Origin: Monosporascus cannonballus
Lineage: Eukaryota; Ascomycota; Sordariomycetes; Xylariales
NCBI GenBank assembly: GCA_004154925.1
Contig: QJNS01000025.1
Location: 372,001-436,000, forward strand
Reading direction: 5' to 3'
Length of the DNA: 64,000 nt
The notes beneath the pieces are model-generated. The model was not told where the DNA came from, did no database searches, and worked only from the letters and a program-made list of their open reading frames with translations. The position numbers and the translations under genes are program-made. Below, in pieces: positions 11,572 through 24,358 of the stretch. Position 1 is the stretch's first letter. Each line of letters begins with the position of its first letter.

Positions 11572-14516
11572 ATGACGTATAATGGAATATAATTAAAGCT
11601 ATAAAAAATAATTTATCTAATAAGGAAAAGAATTACAGCAAAGCTAAAAATAACTGATACAGTTCGAAGGGATAATTCGCCAACAATAACGATAGATATA
11701 ACAGCTTAATACGTTAAATATAGAAATACAGATAAGGCTTAATAAATTCAAAAAGGAGTTAAAAGAAATAAATTACCTATAAAAAGGTTATAAAATAACG
11801 AAACTTAAAGAAATTAAAAAAGCCTTCGAAAAAAGCTTTAAATATAACGATAGAAATCGTTAGAAATTTTACTACCTTATATATATAAATTAAAACGTAT
11901 TAATATACCGCAATAATAAATTGCGGAGCTTTAGGCGAAAATTACATTATACCGAATGTAATTAACGAGTTTAGGCTATTATAAAGATACAAATTAAAAT
12001 CTTATAAGACGACGAATGTCGAAAGTTAGGAATTTGCTTATGATAATGAAAAAATTATATACAAAATTAATTATTTGGGATTTTTATTTAAAGATAATAT
12101 TAAATAGTTAATTTCGATATCGCATTATTTAGAAATTACGATATAATCTTAGGGTTATTATAGATACGCTAGTATAGAATTTTAATTAATGCCGGAATTA
12201 ACCAGGTGAAATTTGTCTTATATCCGATTAACAGATAAAAGAAAAAATCGAAATCTTAATATTCGATAGAGGATAATAACGAATGTAAGCATAAAGATAC
12301 GACAGATATCTTATTACTTAAAAGAACAAAATATAAAAAAATAGGTATTAAAAATACGACATATTATTATTATTATTATTAAAGAGAAACTAAGATAACT
12401 AAATACCGATTTAAAATACTAGCCTTAAAACTTAGAAAGTTTAATTAATATATTATTATAATATTACCGACATAAATAGCGTTTTAAGAAAAAGCTCGAT
12501 ATAAAATTATTAGAACATAATAAATACGATTATAAAATAATTTTTAAAGAAGGATTTTCGACGAAGTATTACTTTATATATAACTTTAGCAAAAATAAAT
12601 TATGGACCCTGAGAGAATATTTAGAAAATCGGTTACAAAATGAATAGATTCAACTTTCGAAATTATTAACGAAATATCTAATATTTTTCGTATTTAAGAA
12701 AAATAAAAAGTTACAACTTATAATTAATTATCGATAATTAAACGACATTATTATTAAAAATCGAATATTATTTTTTTAATTACGGAAATACAAAACCGAT
12801 TTTATAAATCCAAATAACTTATAATATTCAACCTTCGGGATAAATATAATCTAATTAAAATAAAATAAAAATAAAAATAAAAAACAACCTTTAAAATAAA
12901 ATACAAACTATTTAAGTATTTAGTTACGTTAATAGGATTTACGAACGTACTAATAACTTTTTAACTGATAGTAAATTATATATTATAAAATACCTTAATA
13001 CTTTCGTCCTTTGCTATTTTAACGATATTTGTATCTTCTTTAAAACGGAAAAAGCATATGCCGGATATCTTCATAAAGTTTTTTAAGCTGTACAAGATAT
13101 AAAATTATTAATTAACGCAGAATAAAATTAGTTCTATATATAGGAAATAAAATATCTAGAATATATTATTACGTCAGAACGTATTAAAATAAATCCAACA
13201 AAAGTTGTTGTAATTACCAAATAGCGGACGCCAATAATAGTTAAAAAGGTACTGACATTTTTAAAATTCGCCAACTGCTATAGAAAGTTTATTCGAAATT
13301 TCAGCAGAACAGCCATACCCTTAACCAATCTTACCAAAAAATGTTCAAATAAATACTGAAAACAAAAAAGAATTTCAAAAAATTAAAAATATAATTAATA
13401 ACAAGCCAATATTAATTATATACAATCCAGAACGCCTTGTTGAATTAAAAACCGATATTTCGAATTACGTATTAAACGTAGTAATCAAATAATAAAATAA
13501 TTAAGGTAAATTATATCTTATTACATTCTTTTTATATATATTGAAAGGAGCTAATCTTAATTACGGTATTTTAAATAAGGAATTTATAGCCATCGTTATG
13601 GCCTTTTAAAATTTCAGGCACTTTCTAAAAGAAAACTTATACCAGGTTAAAGTTTATACGGATTATCAAAATTTTATCCGTTTCATTACGACCAGAGAAC
13701 TTATAAAACGATAATTTCGTTATACGGAAAAATTGGCGAATTTCGACTTTGTTGTTATTTATAAAAAGGGCTCAGAAATCGGCAAAGCCGATATTTTAAG
13801 CACGCGATCAAACTTTAAAAAGAAATAAATCAAAATTAACCATATAATTTTTAATACCGTTATAGAAAGATATTTACGTTTACGACAAATTGCAATAATC
13901 CGAATAATGCCCTTTGATATACATCAGAAAATCCAGTAATATAGTAACGGCCTTATAAAAAACTAAAAAAATAAACGAAATATAAGATTTAAAAAATACT
14001 TAAAAATTTAATACGAAAAATATACGAACATTAATTACATAATCATCTAGAGATATATAAAATCCAAAAACGGTTTTAAGGCATATATTCCTTTCTAAAA
14101 ATAAAATTAATAATACAAAAAATTATATAATATTATAATATTTGCGTTAGAACGAAGGTACGACATTTTAAACTATATAAAGAATTATAACCGTTATTAA
14201 CAGTAAAACGATTATAATATTTAGTTATTTTCGATTTTATTATTAAACCTTTTATACCAAAAATTCCCGTTACAAAAATACATTACGACAGTATTTTCGT
14301 AATCGTCGATCGATTTACGAAATTTCTTTATTTTTTATTATATTATAAGGATACAAACGTCGAAATAATAACATATATATTTTAAAACCCATTTTCTATA
14401 TACATAGATTATTAATGAAAATTATTTTAAATAAAAAATTAATATTTGTATTCAAATTTTGATAAGGTTTTATAACACAAATCGATATAAACTATAAATT
14501 ATCTAACGTTTTTAAA

Positions 14517-14642
<126 letters not shown>

Positions 14643-15970
14643 AATAAAATAAATTCAATATCAAAACTCTATTTACCATATTATATTAATTATAAATAAA
14701 ACAGTTAAATTAAAAAAATTATTTATTACCTAATTAGCTTATAATATTAATTATTACAAAATATTAAGAAAATATTTGCGAATATTACTTTCGGTTTTAT
14801 ATCAGAAATTTACAAAAACAATGCGATAACGGTTTAATTAACGTCAAAACAATTTTTACGGCAGAATAATTACGATAATTATAGTAAAAAATAAAAACAC
14901 AACTGGAATTCGTACGAAATTAAATAAACAAATATTATAATTAAAAAATATAAAAAGGATTAATTTTCGAAAAGGGGGAAATAATTTTCTTTGTTACAAA
15001 AAACATTTAAATAAAATAACCTAATAAATATTTCGATTATAAATACATCGGCCTATATAAAATCACAAAAAGATTTTTACAAAATAATTACCAATTAGGA
15101 TTATTACTAAGAATTAAATTCCATTTAATTTTTCATATTTTGTTATTTAAATTAATAAAAAAATATAATTAAAATACAAAGATGTAAATTAATATAAAAA
15201 TTGAAAATAAAATAATATATAAAGTAAAAAAGATTTTCCATATACGGAAACAAATCGAATTTACCTAATATCTAATTAAGTGAAAAAAGTACCCGGATTC
15301 CGAAAATACCTAGAAACCCGCCAAAAACCTTATTAGTACCTAACGCCTATTAAAGAATTTTACCGACAACGGCGGAACTACTCGAAATAATGGCATTCCA
15401 ATCTATATAATACAAGGAAAAAAGCCACTAGTTCACCGTATTCCAATTAATAACGTCCATCCTACTCGAAGTCTGTACTTCGATCGTAAACTTTAATTCC
15501 AAATAAGCAAAATCGATAGATTTGTCTAATAACTAAAGGCCCTGGTTAACAAATTTAGCACTTTCGAATTAATAATGATAACGTTATCGCCGCATACGAA
15601 AAAAACGTATTAAAGATTCGAGTAAAACTTTTTTTGCCGCTAATTTCTTTTTTTAAACGACGAACTTCGGCGACATAATAATTAATTATAGATATAAGAA
15701 TTTCGCTCTCATTATAAGAACGCCCTTTACCTATATATTCTTTATAAGGCGATATCTTTTAATATTTAATAATTAAAATATTAAAAAAGACTAAAAAAAT
15801 AAAATATAACGATCAAATCTTTAGATTTAATTAAATTAGCTAAAGTAATCCATTAAACAATTTTACGGGAACGAGATTTAGAGATACGAAAAGCCATAAT
15901 AAAAAGAAGGTAAAAACATTTATTAAAGGAAAAAAAGTTTTAAGGGCAAGATTTTGGAAAAAAGGAAATC

Positions 15971-16382
15971 GTATTACGGCTTAACGGGCTACGACCTCTA
16001 GAAACGGTTTTTAACAAAGCACTCCAAAAGAGCATAGCGGGTTAAGTTACGTAATAGATTATTAACTTACTAATAATAAGCCAGCCAGCCGGGTAACTAA
16101 ATTATTAGTAATAAATTAACGAATCGGATTATTAACTTACTAAGAATAAATTAATTAATTAATATAAAATATATATATTTATTATTTTTATAATTTGTAT
16201 AATTTTGATTTATAATATTTTTAATATTAATCGTTTATAATACTATATCGTTATTTATAATTTTTTTACTATTACGAAACCTAAATAAGTTATTTTATTA
16301 TTTTCAAGTTTTATAATATTCCTGCCAATATTAATCCGTACGACTTAGGTTTAATAATTGGTTAGACTATCTAGCCGTTATG
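15971..16382 (+). repeat. 3' LTR of G1
   Basis: 412 bp, starting TATTACGGCTTAACGGGC (TG mutated to TA) and matching the 9287 LTR throughout. The last base cannot be set exactly: it ends CCGTTATG where other copies have CCGTTATA. Confidence 0.82.
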
Positions 16383-17453
16383 CGAAACGTTAATAACGTT
16401 AAGAAAATTATATTTCGAAAAATCGAAATCGTATTATACGAAGTTGTTATTATATATCCGGACTTAATTAAAAAAATTCTTTATTTATTTCATTGTTATA
16501 AAAACTCCAGTTTTAGATAATTTAATACTATTTATTTTCCACCTATTTTAATTTTTGAATCCGAGAATAACCAAAATTTAAACCTATTTTCGTTTTTATT
16601 TACGAACGACGTCTTTTTTACGGATAACCATAATCGAAACCTTTTTAAAGATTTATATTATTACTTTTGGGTTATTCTATCGTATAAAAAGCTAATAAAT
16701 AAATTGTAACTATTATCTTAAACACGGAAATTAAATTATTATTTTTGTTAAAAACCGTTACAAACCCTTTCATGTTAAAATTATTTAAAATTATAAAGTT
16801 AACGTTAAGTAAAAAATTAATTATTAAAATAAATAATAAATATATTATACGATTAATTATTGATAATAAATTATACACTTAATTACAAAATTAAAATATG
16901 CTAATATTTATAATTCGTAGTTTCATAAACCGTAAGGAATAAAAAAATAAATAAAACTCTAATAAACGCTTCTTAATATTATAATAACGAATAAACCTAA
17001 AAAGCTTTTAAACTTTCTATTATATTAAATATTCATTAACGTATTAAATTTTTAAAATAGTATTTGGAAAACAATGAAAATATAAAAATATTAATTTAAC
17101 TTTACCGTTATTTCTTAATAAAATGTTATTATTTATTGTTTTTTAACATTTATTTCTAGTATTTTTCTTTTTTTTTAAAAACTTAAATTATTTTAAATAT
17201 TGAAATGCTAAGTCAACTTCTTAATAAAACTTTTATAATTTAAATATATAATATTTAATCTTAATATTCAAAAAAAAACATAAATTTAAATCTTATTAAG
17301 AACTTTTTATAATTTTAAAATCGAAAAGTTTCGGAATTCTAGCATTTTATTTTTATTTTTGCATATCTTAAATTATTACGGTAATCTCTTTTTAGATAAT
17401 TATTTAATATTATAAAAACTGTAGGTATTAATTTCTAATAGCTAGGGAGGTAT

Positions 17454-17667
17454 ATTAAACCTAATAACGCTATAGCTTCATTAACGAGCCGGCTAATAGA
17501 AATTGCTTCAGCTAATCCGGTATTCTTATCTTTTGGCTACCATTGTTTTTATCTGTATTAAGGAGGGTTCATTACCTTCACCTTCTATAAAGGACCTTCT
17601 GGAGGCCATGCAACCTTTAATACACTTCTTCAGTTATATGCTTCTGTGTGTGATGCAGGGTCTCACA
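17454..17667 (+). repeat. 3' LTR of element E
   Basis: 214 bp. It begins TATTAAACC (TG to TA) and ends GGTCTCACA. The right half is free of RIP, so mutation fades exactly where the GC island begins. An open frame that crosses this LTR (17503-17871) is not a gene. Confidence 0.82.
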
Positions 17668-17672
17668 CCAAA

Positions 17673-18990
17673 GAACAACGCTTTGGAACCAAAGACTCCT
17701 CTGGGAAATCCTTTTAGGGGTTCCTGGTCATCTATCTTGGTTTCATTGCCGAAAGCAGCATACAGAGTCGCGGAACATGGCTTAAACACATTCTTCCCTA
17801 TATGGCAGTCTCGCGCAGTTGGGTTTGCTGTATTCGCACCAATGAGTGACCGAGTGCAGATTGAAGAGTGAGGTTCGAGTACCTAGCGCAGAGAATGCTG
17901 GTGGTGGATCACTGAGTGTGTCTTGCCCTAATGGGCAGCGATCTTCGCCCTCATTCGTTATGCTTTCAGTAGCCTACAGCGTTACATAGAACTGCATTGT
18001 ATCCGGCTGAAACGTAGTTGCACCTTGCTGCTTATTATTCACAAATATTTTTTTTTCACATAAGCAGCCTTTGGCAAGGGCTCGTGCGTGCACTCACCAG
18101 GGATGTGTGCTCACGCTACGAAACAAACCGAAATTCACGAGGAAGAGACGAAGTCCTGCTTCTCCGAGACATGAGTGTCGTGTGGTAAAGTCTTCTTCGT
18201 TCTAAGAATCGTCGAGCGGCCAAGCAAGGCATATAGGAGATGCCATTCGCTAGAGACCAGATTGTTTGAAACAACGGCTAAATAACTTCAGCGATGACAA
18301 CCCCGTCTCCTAGATATCATTGACTGTGAAGGATGCCGTTTAAGACCTTGGTGTCCAGCAGAAGAGGTCCAATCGTAATGATTCCTTGCGCTTATTGCGG
18401 CCCACAGTTAGAATCCATTCTTTTAGAGGTTCCTCCGAGATACCAAATAGGAAGGTGGCGTCTATTTCAATATCAGGCTCTTATGCGTGCAATTAGCGGC
18501 GCGCGGGAGCCACACCCCAAGAGGCGTAGGATCGGCGGAATCTGAGCGACAACCTTCCTCGTTAATCCTGTGGGTGCGCTTTCAATCAGATGAACACCTA
18601 ATGAAGATTCCACAATGCTGGCCCTCAATCCACTAAACAACGCCAACGACCGGCCGAAGAGGTTCATGCCCTCCGGATCCTGGTGCTTAGATCGGAGACT
18701 TGTGCCTGGCCTGACTAATCCCAAGCGACCCCTGGTTCCGTATGGTGAAGTCGACCAACCTGCCACTTTCGCCAACATGCATCCGTATATCTGGGCGGCC
18801 TTCTGGCTCGCCCTGCCGTCCCTTGACAATTTGCTCTGAAACCTTCCTGATGGGAACCTCAACCTGCGCAGCGTAAGGCTTGGTAAGTGGCCAAGCCACC
18901 TCAAAGGGCAGATGGTCCTCACGGAGCCGGCGACCAAGATCTTGGGTGGCGTTGCCAGCGGAGCCGACTAGACGGAGTAGAACACCGCGG
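17673..18990. other. Intergenic, no gene supported
   Basis: GC-balanced sequence with several overlapping frames of 70-154 residues on both strands (for example 18473-18937 and 18687-19115, minus). None shows a domain, signal peptide or convincing start. I see nothing else in it. Confidence 0.45.
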
Positions 18991-18992
18991 GA

Positions 18993-19013
18993 CCGGCTAT
19001 AGATATATATAAA
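18993..19013 (+). promoter_or_regulatory. TATA-rich element upstream of the GH16 gene
   Basis: CTATAGATATATATAAAA lies about 210 bp before the GH16 start codon, the only strong TATA-like run in that upstream region. This spacing allows a 5' leader of about 150-180 bases, normal for a fungal secreted enzyme. Position is inferred from sequence only. Confidence 0.4.
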
Positions 19014-19221
19014 ATGACGTCCAGCCCACCTCTTCAGTTTACTTCTATGATGAACAACAGCGGCCATCGTCCAGAGCTCGAGCAGGATACACACTCCTTT
19101 TTGTCTTGTAGACACTATTCATTCCTTACTAAATTCACTCCTTTTAGCCGCGCAAGCCCTAGAACAGCTTCGCCCCCTGTTGACCGTAGTCCACCCTGCA
19201 CTGTATAACACCGAGCATAAA

Positions 19222-20169
19222 ATGACTAACACTGTCCTGCTTTCCACGCTCGCGCTCTTCACGGGCATTGCGTCCGCTACGCCGGTGCACAGCCAGGCTG
19301 CTCGCGTCCAAGAGCTCCAATATGCCGCCGCGCCTCCGGAGGGCTACTTCAACGAGGTCTTCCTGGACGACTTCTCCGCCGGAGCCCTCGACACCAACAT
19401 CTGGCAGTATGACCTAGGAACGTCCTACCCGGGCGGCGCCCCGAACTGGGGTACGGGCGAAATCCAAACCTACACGAACGACCCGTCCAACATCCACGTC
19501 AACGAGGAGGGCCTGCTGGTCATCACGCCCCGCAACGATAACGGCCACTGGACGTCGGCGCGCATAGAGACGACGTCCAACGTGGAAGTCACCTGCCCCG
19601 AGGGGGGCAAGCTCTGGGTCGAGGCGAACCTCAAGGTCGGCTCCGCCAACATGCCGCAGGGCGAGGAGATGGGCATCTGGCCCGCCTTCTGGATGATGGG
19701 CACCGACTTCCGCGGCAACTACTGGAACTGGCCGTCGATCGGCGAGATCGACATCCTCGAGACGGCCAACGGCTACAGCACCATCTACCACACAGTGCAC
19801 TGTGACGTGGCGCCCGGCGGCACCTGCAACGAGTTCAACGGCATCGGCTCCGAAGGCATGCACTTCAGCCGCGGCGAGTGGCACACCGTCTCGGTCGAGA
19901 TCGACCGCACCAACCCGGACTGGGCGCAGCAGGCCATCCGGTTCTTCGTCGACCGTGAGCTGCGCTGGGAGCTGACGCCCCACCGCCTCAACTACCACCA
20001 GGCCTCTTGGGAGGCCCTGGCCGTCAACGACAAGATGATCCTCCTCAACGTCGCCGTCGGCGGCGGCTTCCCCGACGGTATCTCCGGCGAGCCCACCCCC
20101 AACTCGAGGACTAGGGACGGCGAGGATGTGGATATGGAGGTCGACTATGTTGTTGCCTGGACCACATAG
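19222..20169 (+). CDS. Secreted GH16 beta-glucanase (endo-1,3(4)-beta-glucanase-like)
   Basis: 315 residues, intronless. I chose the ATG at 19222 over the in-frame one at 19180 because it places a signal peptide at the very N-terminus: hydrophobic core Val-Leu-Leu-Ser-Thr-Leu-Ala-Leu-Phe, and cleavage after about residue 19 at Ala-Ser-Ala. The mature protein is one glycoside hydrolase family 16 domain. The catalytic signature Gly-Glu-Ile-Asp-Ile-Leu-Glu is at 174-180, with Glu175 as expected nucleophile and Glu180 as acid/base. Aromatic substrate-cleft residues are present (Trp153, Trp157, Trp168, Trp170). Family knowledge: retaining hydrolysis of beta-1,3 or mixed beta-1,3/1,4 glucans, outside the cell or at the wall. 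There is no C-terminal GPI signal or binding module. Exact specificity (laminarin, lichenan or other) cannot be read from sequence. No RIP and no in-frame stops, so it is probably functional. Confidence 0.92.
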   Translation: MTNTVLLSTLALFTGIASATPVHSQAARVQELQYAAAPPEGYFNEVFLDDFSAGALDTNIWQYDLGTSYPGGAPNWGTGEIQTYTNDPSNIHVNEEGLLVITPRNDNGHWTSARIETTSNVEVTCPEGGKLWVEANLKVGSANMPQGEEMGIWPAFWMMGTDFRGNYWNWPSIGEIDILETANGYSTIYHTVHCDVAPGGTCNEFNGIGSEGMHFSRGEWHTVSVEIDRTNPDWAQQAIRFFVDRELRWELTPHRLNYHQASWEALAVNDKMILLNVAVGGGFPDGISGEPTPNSRTRDGEDVDMEVDYVVAWTT

Positions 20170-22562
20170 TTTACTTGCGGCATATCCGTTTGTGGCCTTT
20201 TCGTTGTATATAATCTATGTTCTTTGAACATTTCAGGTTGGATATATGGGACTCAGCTACTTGGGGGGGACCGGGGCATGAGAGAGGAGTTTGCTTCCGC
20301 CGGGATCAACGCCTAGGAACACTTTGTCTGGCCGAGGGCCTCGAGATGGTCATGCCTCTGGGATCCTATTTGCATACTAAAATCTCATTTTATATGAAGA
20401 AATTCCACACGGCATCCGATCTTTTCGAACCCTGTGACTGCGCCATTAAGTTATCGGTAGTAGATGGGACTTCTGTTCATCCACGCCAGAAACCATGGGA
20501 ATATCTTGTGTGAGTTTTCTGATTTACCAAATCTTCGAATGCGTAACACGCCCAGCGAGCACTGTTATTATGCATATTTCTACTATAATTGACAGCTTGC
20601 GTGCTTGTTTTCCTCGTGTATTACTGCTGCCTCTCAGTGGTGGGCGACTATTTACCCAAAGCCCCTAAACCCCTTTCCTCTATATTTGACTTTTGGTGGT
20701 GAGGTTAATAGAAAGTCATGAGGGCGAATTCTTTTTCTTCGTTTCTCTCTGGACCTTTTGCGTCTCATTTCTCCTAGTGTGATACTTGCTTAAGTGCCTG
20801 AAGGATATCCTGGCATAGTCCGCCAGGCAGCTCGCCTTCTCATCGCCCTGGATGCCAGGATGCTTTACTGATCGACATTGACCCAGAAGTTAAGCCGATC
20901 CCATCAATGTAAGTGTAGTCACAAACGCGTTATTCCGCGACACTAGCACTCACCTGAGCGCTGCTAGCCGAGTCCAGCCGCAACCACGTCCGATTCAGGT
21001 ACAGCAACCAGCATGCACGGCTATAGTCTTAAGGGTCCGCTATACCCAATTATATACCGATATTGGTAATAACAGTCTGGCAATCATTCGTTGGCGCTGG
21101 GGACTTTACTCAGGAGTTGGTAGGGCAATCTTGTCACCGGATTTAGATGCACTCTCAGCCCGGACCGAGACGGTTTTGAATGCAGTCTTGACCCTTGTGT
21201 GACCAATTGGCACCTAAAGCCAAGAGGTCCCCCCAAAGGATATGGCTGGCTTGAACAACGCTACTACAACGTTAGGCAGACCAATGTGAATATGTATAGG
21301 GCTGCTTACCAGTCAGCCTTAGCCTAGACTATTTAGCGCTGGAGTAGAAACGAGGTGGCGTTCGGTTTAATTTAGGGATCACCGGCATTGAATAGGGGGT
21401 AATAAGCCGATGCCTCGCTAGTATTCCAGCTTATCTGCTGCTGAAGCAGATCGTCGACAGGGTCTGCGAGACCACCGGGCAGCAGCGATGATTAAGATTT
21501 TCGTCGAGCTTGAAATCTTGAGACGATCAAGGTAGGGGTGTTAGGAGGGGTGCGCGTCCCATGCACACCAACCCCATTTGCGCACTCCGAATTGTGTAAC
21601 CTACATATTTTAAAATCTAGTAACTATATAACTACAGATGAGAATGACTATTAACACTCATAATTATGTAAATGAGAGAATATATGTTCGCCTTTATATT
21701 AGTCGATAACGTCTTATTTTTATAATATGTGTATGAATGAAGTGGTGTACGTTGGTACGTGCACCCCCCTCTCACGAGTTCTCCAACATTGGGAAGAGTT
21801 CGTTTCCTCTCGCCTTCGCCGTATTCCGCGCTAATGAACCCCTACTTCGGCTGTTGTTTGGCGACTCCATTCGGAGCAATATGTATTACGCCAAGGTATG
21901 CCACTTCGATCGCTGGGTTCTGCAGGATCAGCATTCATGCGGATCCGAAAATAGAACGCACACCTTCATGGAGCAACTGGACGCGAAGCTTAACTCCCAC
22001 GACGTAAAATACGAAAAGTAAAATCTAGAAAAATTGGAATATGAATTCCTGCTAATGCTGATAATAGTTATGACTTTCCTTTAATTCTTACATTTTTCTG
22101 TTACGCTTCAATTTGTTCAGGAAAGTGCTTCACTATGTGAAAGTGTGCATTCGATTCTCGGAAGGGCCTGGTATTCCGATCCGATCTTGGCATCGGCTCA
22201 GGGTCGTCGATCAGCCCTCTGGGGCAAATGAGATCGCCTTCATCTCACGTAGTGGGGCTAGCGAATTCAGCCCTCCAGCTGACGAATCAGATCGGTCTAT
22301 GCGAACAGACACCCACGAAACGTGAAGAGTGTTGTCATGTCTAACCCAAGAATGCAGTGATCGTTCGGCGGCCTAGTGTGTTGTCATCCTGTCTCGCACT
22401 CAGTACATAAGAGGGTTGTCTCCCCGTGGGATCAGAGTCGAGCTTCTCTTGCCCCAGCATCAATCACTTCTTGCCTAACATCTGCCACTCGCTTCTGTTT
22501 CCTCACGATCATCAAACAACCAAACCAGCCCATTGTAACCCGACAAATTATCAGCAGCCAAG
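20170..22562. other. Intergenic, no gene supported
   Basis: 2.4 kb between the GH16 gene and the GPI protein gene. Composition is GC-balanced with an AT-rich patch around 21600-21730. Small frames (20217-20513, 21737-22021, 22113-22325) have no recognisable content. The last 150 bp before 22563 is pyrimidine-rich and then CAAC/CAAA-rich, typical of a fungal core promoter and leader. Confidence 0.45.
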
Positions 22563-23135
22563 ATGTTCACCAAGGCTCTACTCAGCACCACCGCCTTCGC
22601 GGCCGCGGCTTCGGCCTTCGTCCCGAATTTGCAGGCCCGCCAGACCGGCACCACTGGGTTTTCCGAGGAGTGCCAGAGCGCCATGAATGACGTCATGCCT
22701 CTCTACAGCTCGATGCCCACGCCGCCGCCCGCGGTCATGTCGGCCATAACGGCCTCGCCGGCAGCAGACCCCTGCGCCACCCCCGACCTCTCAGGCAGCG
22801 CACTGTCGCAGTGGGAGTCGTACACGTCGGAAATCAACGACTGGGCCAGCTCCAACAGCGCTGCCCTCCAGAGCGCGCTCCAGGAGTGCACCGAGTTCAC
22901 GCAGTACGCCTCGGTCCCCGTGTGCACGGGCTCCGCGGCGCAGCCCACCGGAAGCTCTTCGGATGACTCGACCGGGACCTCCAGCGGCGACGCTTCGGGC
23001 GCCACCGGCGCCGACGGGCCTTCGGGTACCGAGGGCGGCAATGCAACAGAGACCCCGGGCGCCGCTTCCCGTCAGACCGGCATGATGGCTGCTGCTGCAG
23101 TTGTGGCCGCGGCCGTCTTGGGTTTCGTGCTATGA
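22563..23135 (+). CDS. Small secreted GPI-anchored protein
   Basis: 190 residues, intronless, start ATG at 22563 in good context (CCAAGATGTT). An N-terminal signal peptide covers about residues 1-18 (Ala-rich core, Ala-Ser-Ala before Phe19). The ectodomain, about 27-122, has four cysteines (37, 71, 109, 121) that could form two disulfides. A Ser/Thr/Gly/Asp-rich, probably O-glycosylated spacer runs from 123 to 168, with an Asn-Ala-Thr sequon at 160. A hydrophobic C-terminus from about 174 to 190 with no positive charge after it is the hallmark of a GPI attachment signal; the anchor site would be near 166-172. The layout is that of many fungal wall or membrane surface proteins of unknown function. 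I do not recognise a named family with certainty. Confidence 0.85.
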   Translation: MFTKALLSTTAFAAAASAFVPNLQARQTGTTGFSEECQSAMNDVMPLYSSMPTPPPAVMSAITASPAADPCATPDLSGSALSQWESYTSEINDWASSNSAALQSALQECTEFTQYASVPVCTGSAAQPTGSSSDDSTGTSSGDASGATGADGPSGTEGGNATETPGAASRQTGMMAAAAVVAAAVLGFVL

Positions 23136-23512
23136 GGTGGAGCGAGGTGGAGCAGACCCTTGTCCGCTCACCCGCCTCCAGCGGTACGGACCTCAAGTGG
23201 CCTGTCGCCGTTTCAAGAGGTGCACAACCTTTACGATCTACTCGATGACACGAAAGGTGAAAGGATAATGGGACCAGGTAGCAGTGAAGGAACTATAGCG
23301 GATATGGGATATTGCATCAGATACCTTACCGACTATCCGGGATATTATTTAATGGAAACATAGTAATGCCATGCTGCCTCGCTGGGGCAATGTTTTTTTC
23401 TGTATAGTATGCGAAAGTTATTAATTACAATTGACATTTGGGGAATGAAACTACCAGTCTTCGAACGCCAAAAAATCCCCTAGGCAGGGAGTATCAAGTC
23501 ACCGCGACATAG
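23136..23512. other. Short intergenic stretch between convergent genes
   Basis: 3' flanks of the GPI protein (+) and of the hydrolase (-). A T-run at 23392-23399 is the only low-complexity feature. No gene seen. Confidence 0.5.
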
Positions 23513-23682
23513 TTACGAGATCTGCAGACCTCCTATGGCTGCGTTTCTCAGAGTAACGAAGTAGCCCACCTTCAACGTCACCAGGTCCTTGAGATACGAC
23601 AAGTCGACGGCTGGTAGCGCAGAATCGTCCCCTGCCAGAAACTTGAGCACCCGGTTCGCGACCCATTCCGGATTCTCATCGG

Positions 23683-23739
23683 CTGCAAGAAGAAGAGTTA
23701 GCAATGAATCCCTTTAATTTATCAAATAGTGGAACTCAC
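23683..23739 (-). other. Intron of the hydrolase gene
   Basis: On the minus strand it starts GTGAGT and ends CTTCTTCTTGCAG, with a branch-like GCTAAC 18 bases before the end; 57 bp. Removing it joins Gly-His-Trp-Ile directly to Ala-Asp-Glu-Asn-Pro-Glu-Trp, the usual continuation after the catalytic His in this family. Confidence 0.88.
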
Positions 23740-24358
23740 CAATCCAGTGACCGGCCTTAGGGATGATATCGACCTCCAGATCGCTGGCGATGGACTCGAA
23801 GAATTGCTTCAGCGCCAGCTCGTTACCCACGCTCGCTTCCCCGCCCATGGCAAGCACGGGGATGCTCAGCGTGCGCTGACTGTCGAAGACACCTTTGAAG
23901 AAGCTCGCGTCAGCTGCGACGGTGGCGCTAGAGAAGGGGCCGAGCATGGCCCGCAGGAAGCCGGGCTTCGAGATGCTGGTTGCGTAGCGGTTGACGGTGT
24001 CCTCGGAGAAGGAGGCGGGCCCCGAATAGCTGCCGTGGAAGAGGTACCACTGCAGGAATTGCCTCTCCTTGCCGGACATGAGGAACTCGGCGAGGTCGGG
24101 GACCTAGAAGAAGGCGAGCTGCCAGTTCTGGTACAGATCCCAGAAGGGCGCCGGGGTCGCCACCTCCTCGTACCCCAAGCCCGGCAGCGAGTACTCGCTG
24201 AGGCCGAGCCGCCGCACTAGCAACGGGTGCTTGACGGCGAGCGCCGTCGCCATGCCGACGCCCTTGTCGTGCGAGAACACGTAGGCCGAGGTGATGTTGA
24301 GGAAGTCCAGCACGCCCTTGAGGTCCTCGGCCGACGCCATCGCGCTGTAGTTGCCGTC

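Noticed and set aside
17503..17871. 122-residue plus-strand open frame
   Set aside because: Its first half lies inside the 3' LTR of element E and repeats at 4526 and 25144; it is repeat sequence, not a gene.
18473..19115. Overlapping minus-strand frames of 154 and 142 residues upstream of GH16
   Set aside because: Two phases compete, no domain or signal peptide is visible, and composition is intergenic.
19414..19998. 194-residue minus-strand frame inside GH16
   Set aside because: Antisense shadow of a GC-rich gene with clear catalytic motif on the plus strand.
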